In this document: piece after piece, positions 1 through 13,451 of the stretch
Position numbering within the stretch: the first letter of the stretch is position 1
Layout: the number at the start of each line of letters is the position of its first letter
Assembly (NCBI RefSeq): GCF_018139145.2
Contig: NC_059487.1
Coordinates: 3,803,792 to 3,867,791 of the forward strand
DNA length: 64,000 nt
Reading direction: 5' to 3'
DNA from: Gymnogyps californianus
Taxonomy: Eukaryota > Chordata > Aves > Accipitriformes > Cathartidae
Position numbers and translations under genes: made by a program
The notes under the pieces: model-generated
Seen by the model: only the letters and a program-made list of their open reading frames with translations
Database searches by the model: none
Told to the model about the DNA's origin: nothing

Positions 1-3000
1 AATTCACCTGGGATATGGGAGCTGTGTATGGTTTTTATGTCTAGACAATAACCATATTAAATGATAATTTCAAAAATTTAAGGTTAATCACAACACTCTT
101 TTCAAGATGCTACGATAATATGTTACTAGGAAGTGAAACATGGATATAGACAGTATGTATTTATATCCTTGCCATGACACTTCTCTGTCCTGGAAGAGAC
201 TGTTGGCAACTCTTGCTGTCTGTCAAGTACAGTAGAAAAGTGAGGGTATGAGGAGGTTCATCTTGTTCTCTGAAGTTACTTTGTGTTTAAAGGCAGACAC
301 TAAAAAAGAAGGTTAAATGAATGGTGAGAACCTCTTCTGTTTTTTCCCTTTATTTTTTTCTTCAATTGTGCCTGTAATTGTGTGCTACTCATTAAATAGC
401 CAAAGGCCTTTTGAAAACTCCTTTCATTCGAGAAAGATGCCAGACAGAGCTGCTTGTGAAATAATTATAGAAAATGAGTGTTGATGCATGTTTTGACTCT
501 GCTGCAGAAGTAATTCTGTCTTCTCTAGCTGAAGTAATTACATTTGTTTCTAAATAGAGGAAAAGAAACGGTAATTGTCAAAAAAAAAAAAGCATAGATC
601 TGAGTTCTACGTTTATGTAGTGGCAGATAGATGAGAAGCAAAAAACTAATTATTAGTGTAGTCATTATTGTGTATTATTCATTGAAGTGAGGTACTGTTA
701 TTAAACACATTGAGTCGTGAAAGATTTGTGGGATTTAGAGTCCTTTGCCTGATGTCTACTTTCTTTAGCACTGTGGAGTATAAATATTTTTATAGTATGC
801 TAGGTTAATAATGAATTTAGTGTAGATATCTGCAGGAACTCTCTAGCCATTAATTACTTTGAAATTATTTTTCTTTTCCCAGAGAAAGAAGATTTTTCAG
901 TCATTGTAAACTGGAATCCTCACATAGGGAAGGGACTACAGCTTATATTTCTATGCCTGTGAAGTTTCTTCTTAGTTCAGATGGCCAGAGGGGTAAAATT
1001 GTGCTAGCAGCTGTGGTGATGCATTCGCTAGTTTTGGAGTGAGATGGAACTGCCGTGGTTTATGTGGGTCAGGAAACAGTCGTGAGACAGCACCGCTGCT
1101 GTTACCCCCAGGCAGCGTGGACCTGGAAGCCCTGTTAGTCAATTCCCATTTCACCCTCCATCTTTTCAAAAGGATCAGAAATATGGTTGCTCACCCTGAG
1201 ACCAATATCCCTGTGTTTGTGTTGCAGTATCAAATGATGCGAGAGCTTACTGCCTTCGGTGAGGACAAAGGTTAAGTATATGTTAGGGACAAGAATTCAA
1301 AAGCACTATGTGGGAAAGCCTAGGTTGCAACTAACTGCTCAGGCTTGCTGATGATGGATACTGTTCATTTTTCTGTTGTGAATGTGGGCCTTGCGAAAAG
1401 CACCTGTATTCCTGGTCTGCAAGATAAACTAAAATTCCTAGAAATATAGATGACCCTACAGTGGGCTTGCCGGCAGCCCTGGTAAAAGAAGCCCTTGCCA
1501 GAGAATACTGCTCCTTCTATATGAAAACAGTAACGCTGTCTGTCAAAATACAACAGGCAAAGAAAACGTGTTATTGTGCATGTCATAGGTAGCACATCAC
1601 AGCACTGTGGGAGATCCACATGTCCTTGCAATAACCAGCTGGACAGGCAATTACCTGTAATGATTGCTGCACGGCAGGAGTGGTTTTTCCTGTGTTGGCT
1701 TTCTTAAATGTCATTGTGCTTCTGCTGACCACAGTGCTTAGCCAGGCCTTGATGAGCTCTGAGTTGCTTGTGGCTTAATGTGCTGGGCACTGAATTGTCC
1801 TTCAGGCCTTGCTGTCGTACTTTGTCGTCTTGATTTTACCTTCAGTCCTTCACAGTCTGGGGATGTAAGGCAGAAATCTGTCCTTCTGGCCCCTGCAATT
1901 CTTGTGACTGTAGCTACCTAAGATGTGAAGGTGTATGGAGCGGGATCACGACATGTCAAAGTAGCAGTCTTCATTCCCCTGTGACTATTAGCAATAGTCT
2001 TAGCTGCTATTACATGTCTCTGGCAGAACTTGAAGTCCGGGCTGTGTGTAGTAACTACTAGCTAACACACAGACAATGTAAAGAAAAGATTTAAGGAAGT
2101 CCTCTTAACATCCAAACAGTAATCTCACTATGTTTTGTGTAATCTTGCAAAGTCTCCATGCCCTTCGTGTAACAATGGCAACCTTTTCCTAGTCATAGGT
2201 CAGGAAGGACAAGCTTTTGCTGAAGGCAAAATTGGATATGTTGGTAAAACTGGGCTGGCAAGACCAGATCTGACAATTGCCCCTAAAACAAGAGCTGCAA
2301 ATATTCATACTTGCCCCTTCCTCGCTGGGGCTTGTTTGTGTGGATGAGCTGTTTCTATGAGGTCTGCATTGGCATATGGCTTTCATACCTACAGATGTGT
2401 GCATGAACTGGGGGGATGGTATTCAGGTGTGTGCTCTGTGCATAGAGCTGTAGTAACTCCAGCTTTGTGTGTCCAGGAAGATATAGGTCTGTATATTTGC
2501 TGAGCTTCCATTTTGGCTTGACCCTCTTTAAGCATTTTGGTACTTACTTTTGGAGAAACCTTCCCGTGAAAGTGATTTTGCCAAGGAGTGTAGCATTTAC
2601 TTTGCTTTACTTCCTGGTGCTCTTGCCATGTAAAAGATGAGCTGGTTAGTCAAAAATAATTCTCACCAATTTAATTTCTCCACAAAGTCAGCTGTTCCTA
2701 CTCATGTCAGATGCCTTTTTTTTTTTCCTGGAAAATCAATTCTTGTAATATAGCTGAAAAGGTGACCTTAACTGGAAACTGGACCTTCGCTGAAAATTGG
2801 GATTAAACTTTTTGGAATAAACTTTGGATATGTTTTGGCCCAATGTACTGAAGTCTTATTGGTACATATCTGAAAGTAGAATTAGGCATCCAGAATACAT
2901 ATTGTATGCTTATGTGAGTTGTTTAATGATGGGCTTTTAATTGTTGAGTATATTGTTAAATATAGAAGTTAAAGTGAAAGGAATTAAGTGGAACGATGCT

Positions 3001-3114
3001 CTAAGTTCTTGATGAGATGCCTGATCCTCTGGTCCATATCAGTTAATTTCCTTGTTTCCTGGAGAGGCTTCTTATCTCTCTGTCTTCCTAATGCTTTTAC
3101 TCATCTGGCAAGAT

Positions 3115-3124
3115 TCATTTGCAT
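3115..3124 (-). promoter_or_regulatory. POU octamer-type site (ATGCAAATGA)
   Basis: An exact ATGCAAATGA lies on the minus strand. The first eight bases are the classical octamer bound by POU-domain proteins such as OCT and BRN factors. A single match means little; the same ten bases occur five times in the window. Confidence 0.25.
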
Positions 3125-6100
3125 TTCCAGGATTTGATAGTGTGTATTTAACAGGTGTACATCAGTGTGGTATTGTGGACTTCAACGGACATATATTGGT
3201 AATGGATTTGACGTAGCACACTCTGCATTTCTGAGATCTGTGATGTCTGGGAAAATTCTGCATCACCCAGTTGGTCACTGATCGTGGAAGACCTGTCAAT
3301 GTAAAATCACTTAACATGGTTCCAGAATTAATGTTATGAGCTTGCTTTGTGTTTCAGTGTGTTTTCCAAAGAGGACAATGTTCAGTGGCTAACTGCCTTT
3401 TGCATGGTGAGCTGAGCAACACAGCAGGCAACAAAGCTCTCTATTCCAGACCACTAGCAAGACACATATTAGGTTTTAAACGAAAATTAAACTCTTTGTT
3501 AATTTCAGTGGCCTTTTATCATCCTCTAGGGTTGAATTCTATTTGCAAGGAAATTCTTCTTTCAATTTTTAAGGAAGAGCTGTCAAAAGTGATGTAAGAA
3601 TCCTCCCTACTTTTTGGAGAGCAAAAGGTCAGTGTCCTAAGAGTTTTGTTTTGGCGTAAAATTTTGATGAGTTACCCAAACCACTGTGCAGACTTGCATA
3701 CAGATCGCCCCTTAGTGAGTCATGAAATAATACTCCCTTTCCTTTTTTTTTCTCCCCCCTTGCTTGTGCTGGAAAGCTTTGGAAGACACATGATGCTGTC
3801 AAGACTGTCAAAACTTCGTGTAGTCAATTTCAGCTCAAAAAAAAAAATACAACTCTGGTGTGAATGGGAACAGGGAGAACCTGGCAAAGTCTCTGACATC
3901 AAGGATTGAGGAGGGTGTTGAGAGATTCCCCCTCTCCAAGATCATGAGCAACATATGTTCAACCTGTTTTTTCTTGTTTCTTGGGGAGTAAAAAAAGGCC
4001 ATCTTTTTCCCCCTCCAATTTCCATGCTTGTGAAAGAAAACAGTATACGCTAAACTTTGGTGCTAGCATAGTTTTAATGGGGAGGAGTGCCTGTCTGTAA
4101 CTGGCTTCAGGTCATAGTGATAACATTGAGCTATGGACTGGGAGCTGTGAAGTCTATTTGTGGGGTCTCATGGAAGCCTGTGGGTTACTGGAGCTTCTTG
4201 GAAATGCTGTTTTCATGCAGAAATTTAATCACCCCAACATCTACTTGGAAGGGCAGCATGGTAGGACACAAGCAATCCAAGAGGTTTTTGGAGTGCAGCA
4301 TGAATAATTTTAGGTTGCAGGTGCTGGATGAGCCAAAAAAGAGAATTCTCTGTTGAACCTGCTACTCATGAACAGTTTGGGACTCTGAAGGTTAGTGGCA
4401 GCTTTGGCTGCTGTGACTGTAAGATGATGGTATTTCAGGTCCTGAGGGAAGTGAGGCAGGTGAGTGGTAGAATAATAGTTGTAAAGAGGGTGGAGCCATA
4501 TCGTCTTGGAGATGTGCAGTAAGAGAACCAGAATAAATGAATCTGTTCGAATTTCAAAGTTGAATGTAACTTTGAAGTTAGCTGTGCTTTGGGTGGGGAG
4601 TTGGACCAATGACTTGCAAATGTCTCCTCTGTGTTTCTGTGATTGATTTTGTTGTTTCTTTGTCATGACCTTTGGTGGGTATATCACAGGTTCTCATCTC
4701 CTCCTTTAACAGGAACCTTTAATTTACTGTTCCTCTTACTCAACAAACTTCTGACCAGGAGTATGAGTTCCCTCATCCTTGGTTTTTAATGTTGCAGTGT
4801 CAGCCATTAATATGTGTTGGAGGTTGGATGATGAGTGAGGAAGCTGCAGACTAAATCCAAGGACCTGAGGATTTTTAATTGAAGGGTTAAGGAGAAGTGG
4901 GGAAGAAAACAGGACTTTACGGTCATCTTCTTAGAGGGTTGTTGTTCCTACTCCAGCCCAACCAAAGCCAGTCCTTCTCCCATAGGTGTTATGAATGAGG
5001 AGGGCCATACTGCACGAAGAACTGCTGCAGAGATCTTCATGCAAATATTTTTCTCTACGCTGTTCTTCATGAACCTTCACTGTGTGTTTTTAACTCTGAG
5101 GGAATGGCATTTTGTGTTAACTCTGTTATGCAGCCTTCATAAATTGCCTGAGCTACCAGATGGATCACAGACTACCAAAGAGCAGCTGTATGAGGAATGC
5201 AGCCATTTTACTCAATGGGGAGTTGCATACACTGGACTTCGCAAGACTCCATTTGCGGGGGGGGGAGAGATCTTCAAAGCCAGCATTTTTCAAGTAAATA
5301 ACTCTTTAGCTTTGATATGCCTGCTTCATGCTGCCTTGTCAGTCTAGAGGAAAGATGTACCTTAAATCAAAGTGGACAACTGAGAATGAAAGCTAATAAA
5401 AGATTAAAATAAAAGAAAGGAATCCCTGTCATAAAAAAATACAAGACATGGTTTTATATCCATTGCAGCAAGCATTCATAGGAGTGAATAGCTAATGTAC
5501 AATCTGGGCTGAGGTACTTTTGGTGAACTTTTATCATGTACTTAAAGCTCTGCAGAGTGATGTGAAAAATAATAATGGGGGGAAAAAAAATCCCCAGCCA
5601 CACAGTTCTTCTGTCACCTTGCAGAATTTCATAGTGTTACCATTATCAAAGAAAAATCTCTAATGGGCTGATACTAGTTTTGCTGAGCAGGCGGGTACAC
5701 AGTGTGTAAGCACATGGATCAGGATTCATTAGCCTCGTATTTTATAACTGAAATCAACATGATTAATATTTAGCAGAGCAGTAGGCCACTGACCCTGAGC
5801 AGTCCTGTAGAGGCCATCATTACAGACCAGGGATGGAGGAGGCAATAGCACATTATTATAATTGAGAGCATTTATCGCTTTTAAGGAAGTTTGTTTGAGC
5901 TCCTAGACTTGAGTGAGCATTTCAAACTAGTAATCACTGCTGAAAGTAAATTAAGCCAGTTTGGAGTTTAGTGCTCTTTCTCCAAGTACTCCCAAGTTGC
6001 TGCTGGTTTGGGGTAGATAGGTGTTTCTAGCTTGAGCATGTTTCCATGTCTAACTCAGCAGTACAGCACAGGGGTGCACGTACATTGATGTAACCCTGAG

Positions 6101-6574
6101 GCAGAATCTGCCATGTTTTAATGCGTGTGGCCTAGTGGTGTGGCTCCGTGTGGCCCTCAAAGTTGCCGGTTTTTTTGCTAAAGCCTCAGAATGGAGAGAG
6201 CAAAGGGGGTTGTCAAGATGTGTCTATTCAAGTACATGGGACACAAGTGGAGAAATGAATCTGCCCTTGTTGCAAGAGTATGAGGTATGTTACAGAGGTG
6301 GTGATGTGAGGTACAAGAACAGGATGAACACAAGTCTATCTAAACCTGCTTTTGAAACCTTGCAGTGCATGGAGGACACTTCAGTCTGACCTGTCCTGAG
6401 GCCGCTGCCGTATGCTATTTCTAACTCATTGAATAGAAAAAGGGGCAGAAAGTGTCCTCCTTCCCATTTGCATGACTTTGTTCCTTTTCTTCTGAGTTCT
6501 GAATGGTTTGTGGGAAGGGAGTGGCTCAGGGAGAGGACTGAGTTGTTGAGAGGCCTGGGAGGATCAGTTTGATA

Positions 6575-6665
6575 GTGGAAACAGAGTCAATTGCTTTGCT
6601 TCATTTTCCCCACGTATAAAAGGAGGATTAGCAACACTTCTGCTTTGCATGATAAGAATGGATAT
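6575..6665 (+). repeat. Probable MIR SINE relic
   Basis: The stretch keeps the order of the conserved MIR core as I remember it: a 'cacttTGCyTCA' portion, then 'CATTTTCCCCA', then a 'TATAAAAGGAGGATTA' portion corresponding to the 'TGTAAAATGGGGATAATA' part of MIR. It then runs into a degraded pyrimidine-rich tail. MIR is a tRNA-derived SINE that spread early in amniotes, so a heavily diverged copy is plausible in a bird or reptile. The ends are approximate because no flanking target duplication survives. It is recognised by eye only. Confidence 0.5.
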
Positions 6666-7804
6666 GCTAAGGTTTTGCTTGCTTGTTTTATCTAGTGCAA
6701 TTGTAGGGACCATGCCATAGCTGTAGCACTTGCCATCCTGTTGTCTTTGGTATGGTAAATAGCAACTGCATGTTACCCCAGAGACCTTGGTGTATTCAGC
6801 ATTTCCACAGTGTTCTTCCAATGGGTGCTATTTTGGTGTTTGTTCCCTTCCGAATTTGTGTAATATTGTTGCACAGAGGATGTCAGGACAGGCATACATG
6901 CAAAAAGAATTAATAGTGTCTGTTGCTGATGGCAATGAAGTTGTTGGGGGAAGGGGGGGAACAGGATGACCAAAACCCCAAACAAAACAAAAAGAGAGAG
7001 AGAAGGCAAAGAGAAAGGAAAAGGCTTCTCAGTGGCCAGCTGGAAAGATACGCGATGAAATCCTCCCCCCAGTGCCTCTGCAGTGAAGCTCTATAATACT
7101 TTGATATAAGGAACTACGTACTTCTCAGCAGGATCTTCTCAAACTCCCTGTTGGTTGCAACTGCTTGAGTTAGGGTTTGTGCTGGCTGGAGCGTCTTTTG
7201 GGCAGGGGGAGGTGTTGCCTGCTGAGCTGAGCTAATGGAAAGCCTTCAGCACGGCGCAGGTTAAGGCACTTGAGACACTGTGTACATGCATGTCCCATGT
7301 GGGTTTCCCTCACTGGGGCTGGGTGGTAGGCACCTTGTAATTATGGATTTTCCGCACACTACTTTCCTTGCCAGGAATTCTGTAGGAGAAGGTGGTAGTG
7401 TGGAAAAGCCCTTCTTCCAGACAAACACCTTCATGAGTTGACAGGTGAAACTAGATGCCACAATTCTGAAGCAGAAGAGCACGTGGTACTGTGAAGAGTA
7501 GGTTTTGGCTGACCCTCAAAATACTGTTGGTAGTTTTATCTTTTGTAGGGAAGGTTTACAACAAGTTTTACCTTTTGTAGGCAAGGGCCCTGCAACAAAG
7601 GGAGACTCTGAAAAAGCAATAAAGCGATAGTATCAGCACATCCCTCTCCCACGAATGTCCTGCTGTTTATACACATCCTAGAAAACCATTCTCACAGCGT
7701 GGAAAATTGTCAAAGATTTCCAGAGTACTTCATGCTGAACTGCACCAGAACTGTGCTGCACAGTCCTCTGAATGTCATAATGGCTCATTTTGTTTTTATG
7801 GTCA

Positions 7805-7814
7805 ATGCAAATGA
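7805..7814 (+). promoter_or_regulatory. POU octamer-type site (ATGCAAATGA)
   Basis: An exact ATGCAAATGA is followed directly by 'ATTAATAAT', which carries TAAT homeodomain cores. Octamer plus TAAT is a common arrangement in neural enhancers. Function is inferred from motif content only. Confidence 0.3.
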
Positions 7815-9999
7815 ATTAATAATGGTTTGCCACTTACTATAAATAATGCCCTATTTGCTCCATGTAACTGTGCAGATCCTGCAGAAGATCGTGTTTTTGG
7901 CAGAGTGTAGGCCCAACAGAGCTGTTTCTCTAGAGACACTTTGGACTGGTAGAAATTACGTGTGCATGGTTTTAGGCATTGCATAGCTGGGAGCAGCTGG
8001 TTTTTAATTCCTTTTCTTCTGTGATCTATCCTACTCCATTAAGAAAACACCCAACAGTCAAGTGACCAAACTATGTTTGACAGAGACTTGGTTCTGGAAA
8101 AATTAAAACATTGGAACTTAACCAGGGAGTGAATATCGAATAGAGGCTGGGATTCACTGGGTGGTAGAGGAACAGGTGAGGAGCGGTACAAGGGAGGACA
8201 GCTTCATTAGGGAGAAGTAGCAACAAATGCAATATGCTGTATGCAAAATATGTTATTTCATATCAAATATTACTGTTTCTCTGTGTGTCAGTCCTTCAGT
8301 AGATTTGCATGAGCATAAACTTGGCATGAACTGAGTTCTGTCCAAGCCTATGGAGCTCCGTTTGAGTCAGATTTACATGATCAGATCCCATTGAAGTTTG
8401 AGTTGCAAATCTTCAAGGATGGCACTTAGCAAATTCTGGGGCATCGCATAAATAATTTCAAGACATAGAATATATTATAGGTGGTGCTCATTACCATGCT
8501 GCAAAGCAGTACGTAGAAACTACCCAGTATAAAATGTCTCAGGAAATAAACTCTGTCAATGTTGTGCCTCACCAATCATACATGGCTTGTTAAAGCAGTC
8601 AGGGAGAAAAAACTCTTCTGTACTAATATGCTCGGCTTAGAGGAACAGCCTGGCTGAGGTATGGAGGTAGCAGCAACACTAGTTAAAGGTGCTTTCATCA
8701 AGAGAGATTCGCAGGCTCCTGTATTATCCTTCGAGAGCAATGATTCACTTGTAGTGTAGTCTGCTGTGAACTCTCATTGGGAATCGCATGGGATAACTTG
8801 TCCCTGAAATTGCCTTAAGCGCTCCCTAACGCTTTAACCTGGATTTGCAGCGCATAAAGGCTTATTTTGAGAGGGATAAATTCAGTGGCAATTTAGATGT
8901 ATGGCGTGACCTGATATTTTTAAAATCTGTCATTCTTAGCCTGTAATGATCTTAAACCAAAATATGTTCAGCGCTGCAGTATACTGTGTCCAGTGATATA
9001 TGAAGAAATGTGTAGGTTGTGAAGTGTTTGTAAATGTTTTACTTTAATTTTAGAAAAAAATGTAGTAGTGAAGAGAAAAATAAGGAAAGAGAGGTTGAAG
9101 CAGCTATAATAGTAATCTTTTTTTTTTAATAGAGAACTGACAAGTCTAAATGTCAAGGCCATAATAGCAATTAATTCAAAATGCTTAACTATCATTTTGT
9201 ATCCAGATTTCCTCTCCACACCACAAAGCCAAATATAAATTACATTGCCTACTGCTGAAACATGACCACTAAGGGACTAAGACATAGTAGGCATTTTACT
9301 TGAGGAACATTATATAACAACCAATAATTTTGGTTACAGTGAGGTGGAAACATCTCTTAAGTCTCTATTTTAGTACGCAAAAAGGCAACATCTTGGTGTA
9401 TCTCACATAACTGTGTTTTGTATCAGCCAGAATGGCTAAAGACTTACCTCAAAATGCTGGATGTTGCACTGGGGATGAATTTTTGTGGTTAGCTACGTTT
9501 ACAGAGGCATACAAATGCTTCACTGCCTTGGGCTTTATGGTGTGTGTTTTGAGTAAGAGAGTTTGTCAGCAAACAATGCAGCATATTCCAGGAGAGCGGG
9601 GAAAGCAATTATCTTCCCTGGCACCCTCAGTTCAAAAACCAGCAATATTGTGGGGCAGGGAGCTAATTGCTCCATCTGTTGCTTTGGGCCTCGCAGAGGG
9701 AGAAGAGGTCTGTCTGCCACATTGTCTAGTGCACGACACACCAAACGTGAAGGGTAGTCTGTCCAGACAGGCTGGGACTCGGGAGCAGGCATGAGCAGAC
9801 TCTCACTGGAAGTTTAAAGTGCAATTTTGCTGTTATTGCATTGGCTTTATTATAACCTTAATGATTTTCAGTACATCATTGCAGTAGCCAGAGTTCGTGT
9901 GTGTGTTATCTGTCAGACTGGAATCCATAAGGTTCGTTGTTTTCAATCAAAACTTGTGTTGGATACATTTTTCTGCCTGTTAGTTCAGTATGATCTTGA

Positions 10000-10132
10000 A
10001 CAAAGTAAAGCTTTCTGTGTGTGCAAACTGCTGTGCAAAAATCGGTGTCTGCACAAATTGCCGTGGCCCAATATTACATCTACATTTGCAAAATGTACAC
10101 CAGTTTGTATTGATGGTCTGTTTTACTTTGTG
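10000..10132. repeat. Imperfect long inverted repeat
   Basis: The ten bases ACAAAGTAAA at 10000-10009 are mirrored by TTTACTTTGT at 10123-10132. After an unmatched stretch of exactly the same length on both sides, the arms match again around CAAACT-G-TGT-CA (about 10024-10037 against 10095-10108). About 26 of the outer 40 positions pair; the middle does not. The matched spacing suggests a decayed palindromic element, such as a short non-autonomous DNA transposon, or a hairpin. No target duplication was seen. Overlapping open frames on both strands here are by-products and do not look coding. Confidence 0.4.
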
Positions 10133-13100
10133 TAAAAAATGTGCATTGGCTTTTCCATCTTCAAACTTGTCCTGCAGTGTCTTTATGTCCTTATACATAT
10201 ATATGATGTTCTGATATATATTAGCGTTGCTTTGTAATCTTACGTTTATGAACTGCTTGGGGATTCTGGAATGGCAATTGCAAAATATTTGTGAATTAAG
10301 AATACGGACCAAGCTGTTTACTGGTATATACTTTTTGTTACTGTTCACACTACAACTTAAAAAGTAAAAAGGCCTTAATGCACCTTTCTTTAGCTCACAT
10401 GCAGGCGGAGCCTGGAGCTTCAGCTTTCGTCCGGTAGCTCAGCACTCCACACAAGGCCTCTGGCAGCTCATATTATGGTTTTAGGTAGCTCAAAATAATA
10501 AGAAGAAAATTCAAGCCCTGACAGGGAGCATTTCTGATTATTCAGAGTTTGTACCAATGTCAGTTAATAGCTTTTACTGGTCAGCACCTTCCATTGTTTA
10601 AAATGTTTGTGAACATCCTGCTTGTAGACTACGCGGTGTCTTGGGTAGTGCCTGAAAAGCTGTGAAAGAGCTGGATTTGTATCGTCTGAGCCATCTTCCA
10701 TAACAGCACTGCATTGCATTCTTATTTCTTTCTGGGAGCTTCTTGGTTTAATATAAATTGTAAAACCTAGTTTTAATCTGTCTATAAATGGCTGCTGGCA
10801 AGGTTTGTCAGTCATTTGCAGAGTGGAAGCACAGAAAAGGAAGAGAGGGAAGTTACTAATACTCAAATATCATTTGCTGTCTGCATGGCTTTAACGGGAC
10901 ATGAATGTGCGCTGTGGTTACACGTTTCTGGGTGTGTAACCTGGTCACATTCAGCTGAAGAAGTATTTAAGTAGATATGTCCACAAACTATGGTGAGATG
11001 GCAGTGGGGTTTCTTTCTCAAAACAAGAATGTCCTTTTGTGGCTATGTATGTAAATATTAGCATTGAACTTGTTAGGGCAGTTTTGTTAGGGAATGTGGT
11101 TGAAGGTGAGATCTCATAAGCCTTATCAACATGACCAAGGGATGTGGGAGACAGTTCATTATTCTGTCTCTCATATGAGGAAAAAGAGCTGATGAAGGCT
11201 GAAATAGCAGTTATTATAGGTACAGTAGTTTTGAAATAACCAGAGATGGAAGAAGCCTGGAAGGATTGCACTGCTTCTGACAGTGCTGTCTTGTTTAGTG
11301 TAGAAATTGTACTCTTCTGTGTTGTGTCCAATCCAGGTTTAGATTACTAAAATGATGGGGTTGTCACAAGGTGCTTGTACAGCTGTGGGTTTTAGTTGCC
11401 TTTTGCTTTTGTTGCTTACATTATGCATACCCCCAAAACTTGAGTCAGCTCTGCTGATTAGCTCATCAAACGTGTGAACTCCTCAGCACCAAACTTTGAT
11501 CTTTGCTGTGTTAGAGATTTAAATGCTAAAGCAAGTCTGTGATTTTCTGTTGAGGAGTCAGAAATAAAAAGCACAAATTTAGAAAGCCCAGGAAGTTTCT
11601 TAGTAGTCTAACATTCTATTTATGATACTTTATTTTGCAATATGCTCCACTTAAATCTCTCTCTGTCTCTAAATACCATCATTGAGCCTTCCAGCCAAAG
11701 ACGCAATGATGTGCTTTGTTTGCTCAGACTCAGGCTGCTGGGGTATATGCAGAGAAAGCAAAACTGAAGCACGAACTTGAAGCTTTCTTCCAGTCTGTCT
11801 GGTGCAGGAGATCCAAGGGAGCAGCTCCCTGCCTTCCCAGCTAGTTAAGGGATAACAGGACTTGGCCGTACTGGGAGCCGCTACCACTGTTGTTCTTTGC
11901 TGTTCCGCTCCTTCTCAGCCCCTTTGTGGTGGTAGCAGCAGCAATTCAAAGAGTGAAGGCTGCATAGCTCTGTCTTAAAAGTACCACTGTCGGAGGTAAA
12001 AAGCACCTTAATACAAGGAGCTGTTACCACCAGCTCCCATTTGTTATATCCTTGTCTGTAGCATGTCCTTCTATCCCTGGAAGAGGGTGAAGATGCCCGT
12101 TTGCAAGACTGAATCATTTCCCTGAGCCACATTCAGTGCACAGGTTGTGAACCAGGCCATGGTGAAAAGGTTAGTTTTACTTTATTGACTTCCCAAATTT
12201 TTATGTTTTGAGGTTGAGAAAAGGATGAGTTATCTTTCTTATTTGTAAGACTAATTTTTAGAATTTACCGTTTATGTGAGTGTGCTTTTAGATGGATACT
12301 GCTCTTTTCAACTGAAACTTAAAAATACAAAGATCAACACTTTAGAGTTGGGAGGGTGGTTCTCAGTTTGAAGTTAAAGATAATTGAACTGGCTACAGGA
12401 GAAAAACAAACCCAGGTTTGCATTTAAGGCTGATTGTTGAGGAATTGTTAGCTGTAGTGTAATACTGATTTGGTTTTGGAGATTCAGGAGTTCAGAAAGA
12501 GCACTTTTAGTCTTGTGCCTGGTTTTGCAGTTACACATAGGAAAACTGTGAGACTTTTTTTTTCCCCCTCCTATTCTCAATACCCAGGTACATAATTTTG
12601 ACTAAGCTGTCCAACTAAGTGACATGACTGCAGTATCTTCTTGGCACATGCAATAGTGGTTGCAGCTTATTCTTTTTAAAAGTTTCAAACAACCGTGTTC
12701 CCAAGTGGTAGGGGACTTCCTCCAGGTCAGGAATTTGACTTTGTTTAAAATGTAACAAATATGTACTGCTTGAAATACTAAATAGCCTGTAAGAAAATAT
12801 ATTTAAACTAAAAGCAAACAGAGCCAAAAGTCCAGAAGAGTTAAAATATTTAAAACAAGTTTGCAGATACTGAAAAAATTATCTCCCACATTTTTCCCCT
12901 ACATGAAATGAGTTTCATGATCTTGATACTATTTTTGTTTAAAGACCCCTGAGTATGTGTGTACTTACTGGCTGCTACAGCAGGAGGGTCAGTGGGGAAC
13001 AAATTCTTGAGGCTGGAGTCGCAGGTGCCTTCCAGTAGAGCTGCATCCAAAGAAAGCTGAAGCATCCCAACAAGGTGCATAGGACGGAGGAGGATTTTTG

Positions 13101-13429
13101 CCTACCGTTGCTCATGTGCTTGTTTTGTTGACACCAGTTTCTCACAAGAGTCAGAACTGAATCCTCTCATGTCACCTCCACAGATCAGAAGAAAGAAAAA
13201 TCTGAGGCAATAACAATCCTTGGTTTGATTTTTGTAGCTTAGCATAGAACAAACATGACAGGAACAAGCTTGCTCTCTTTTTTTTAAAACCAAACAAAAA
13301 CCTTGGGTGCTTGGGCATTCTGTGAAGATTTATTTCATATGCAATAAAACATACAACCTAAGGAAGTAAGGCTTCTTGTAGAGCGTGGCTCACTGAAGAA
13401 ATAAAATAGACAGACATATGCACAGGCAG

Positions 13430-13451
13430 GCATACATGTGCATGCATGCAT
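13430..13451. repeat. Alternating purine-pyrimidine tract with TGCATGCATGCA
   Basis: All 22 bases alternate purine and pyrimidine, and positions 13439-13450 form a perfect 12-bp palindrome of TGCA units. Such tracts can adopt Z-DNA or a small cruciform in principle. It is a short simple-sequence feature of no known role. Confidence 0.5.
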
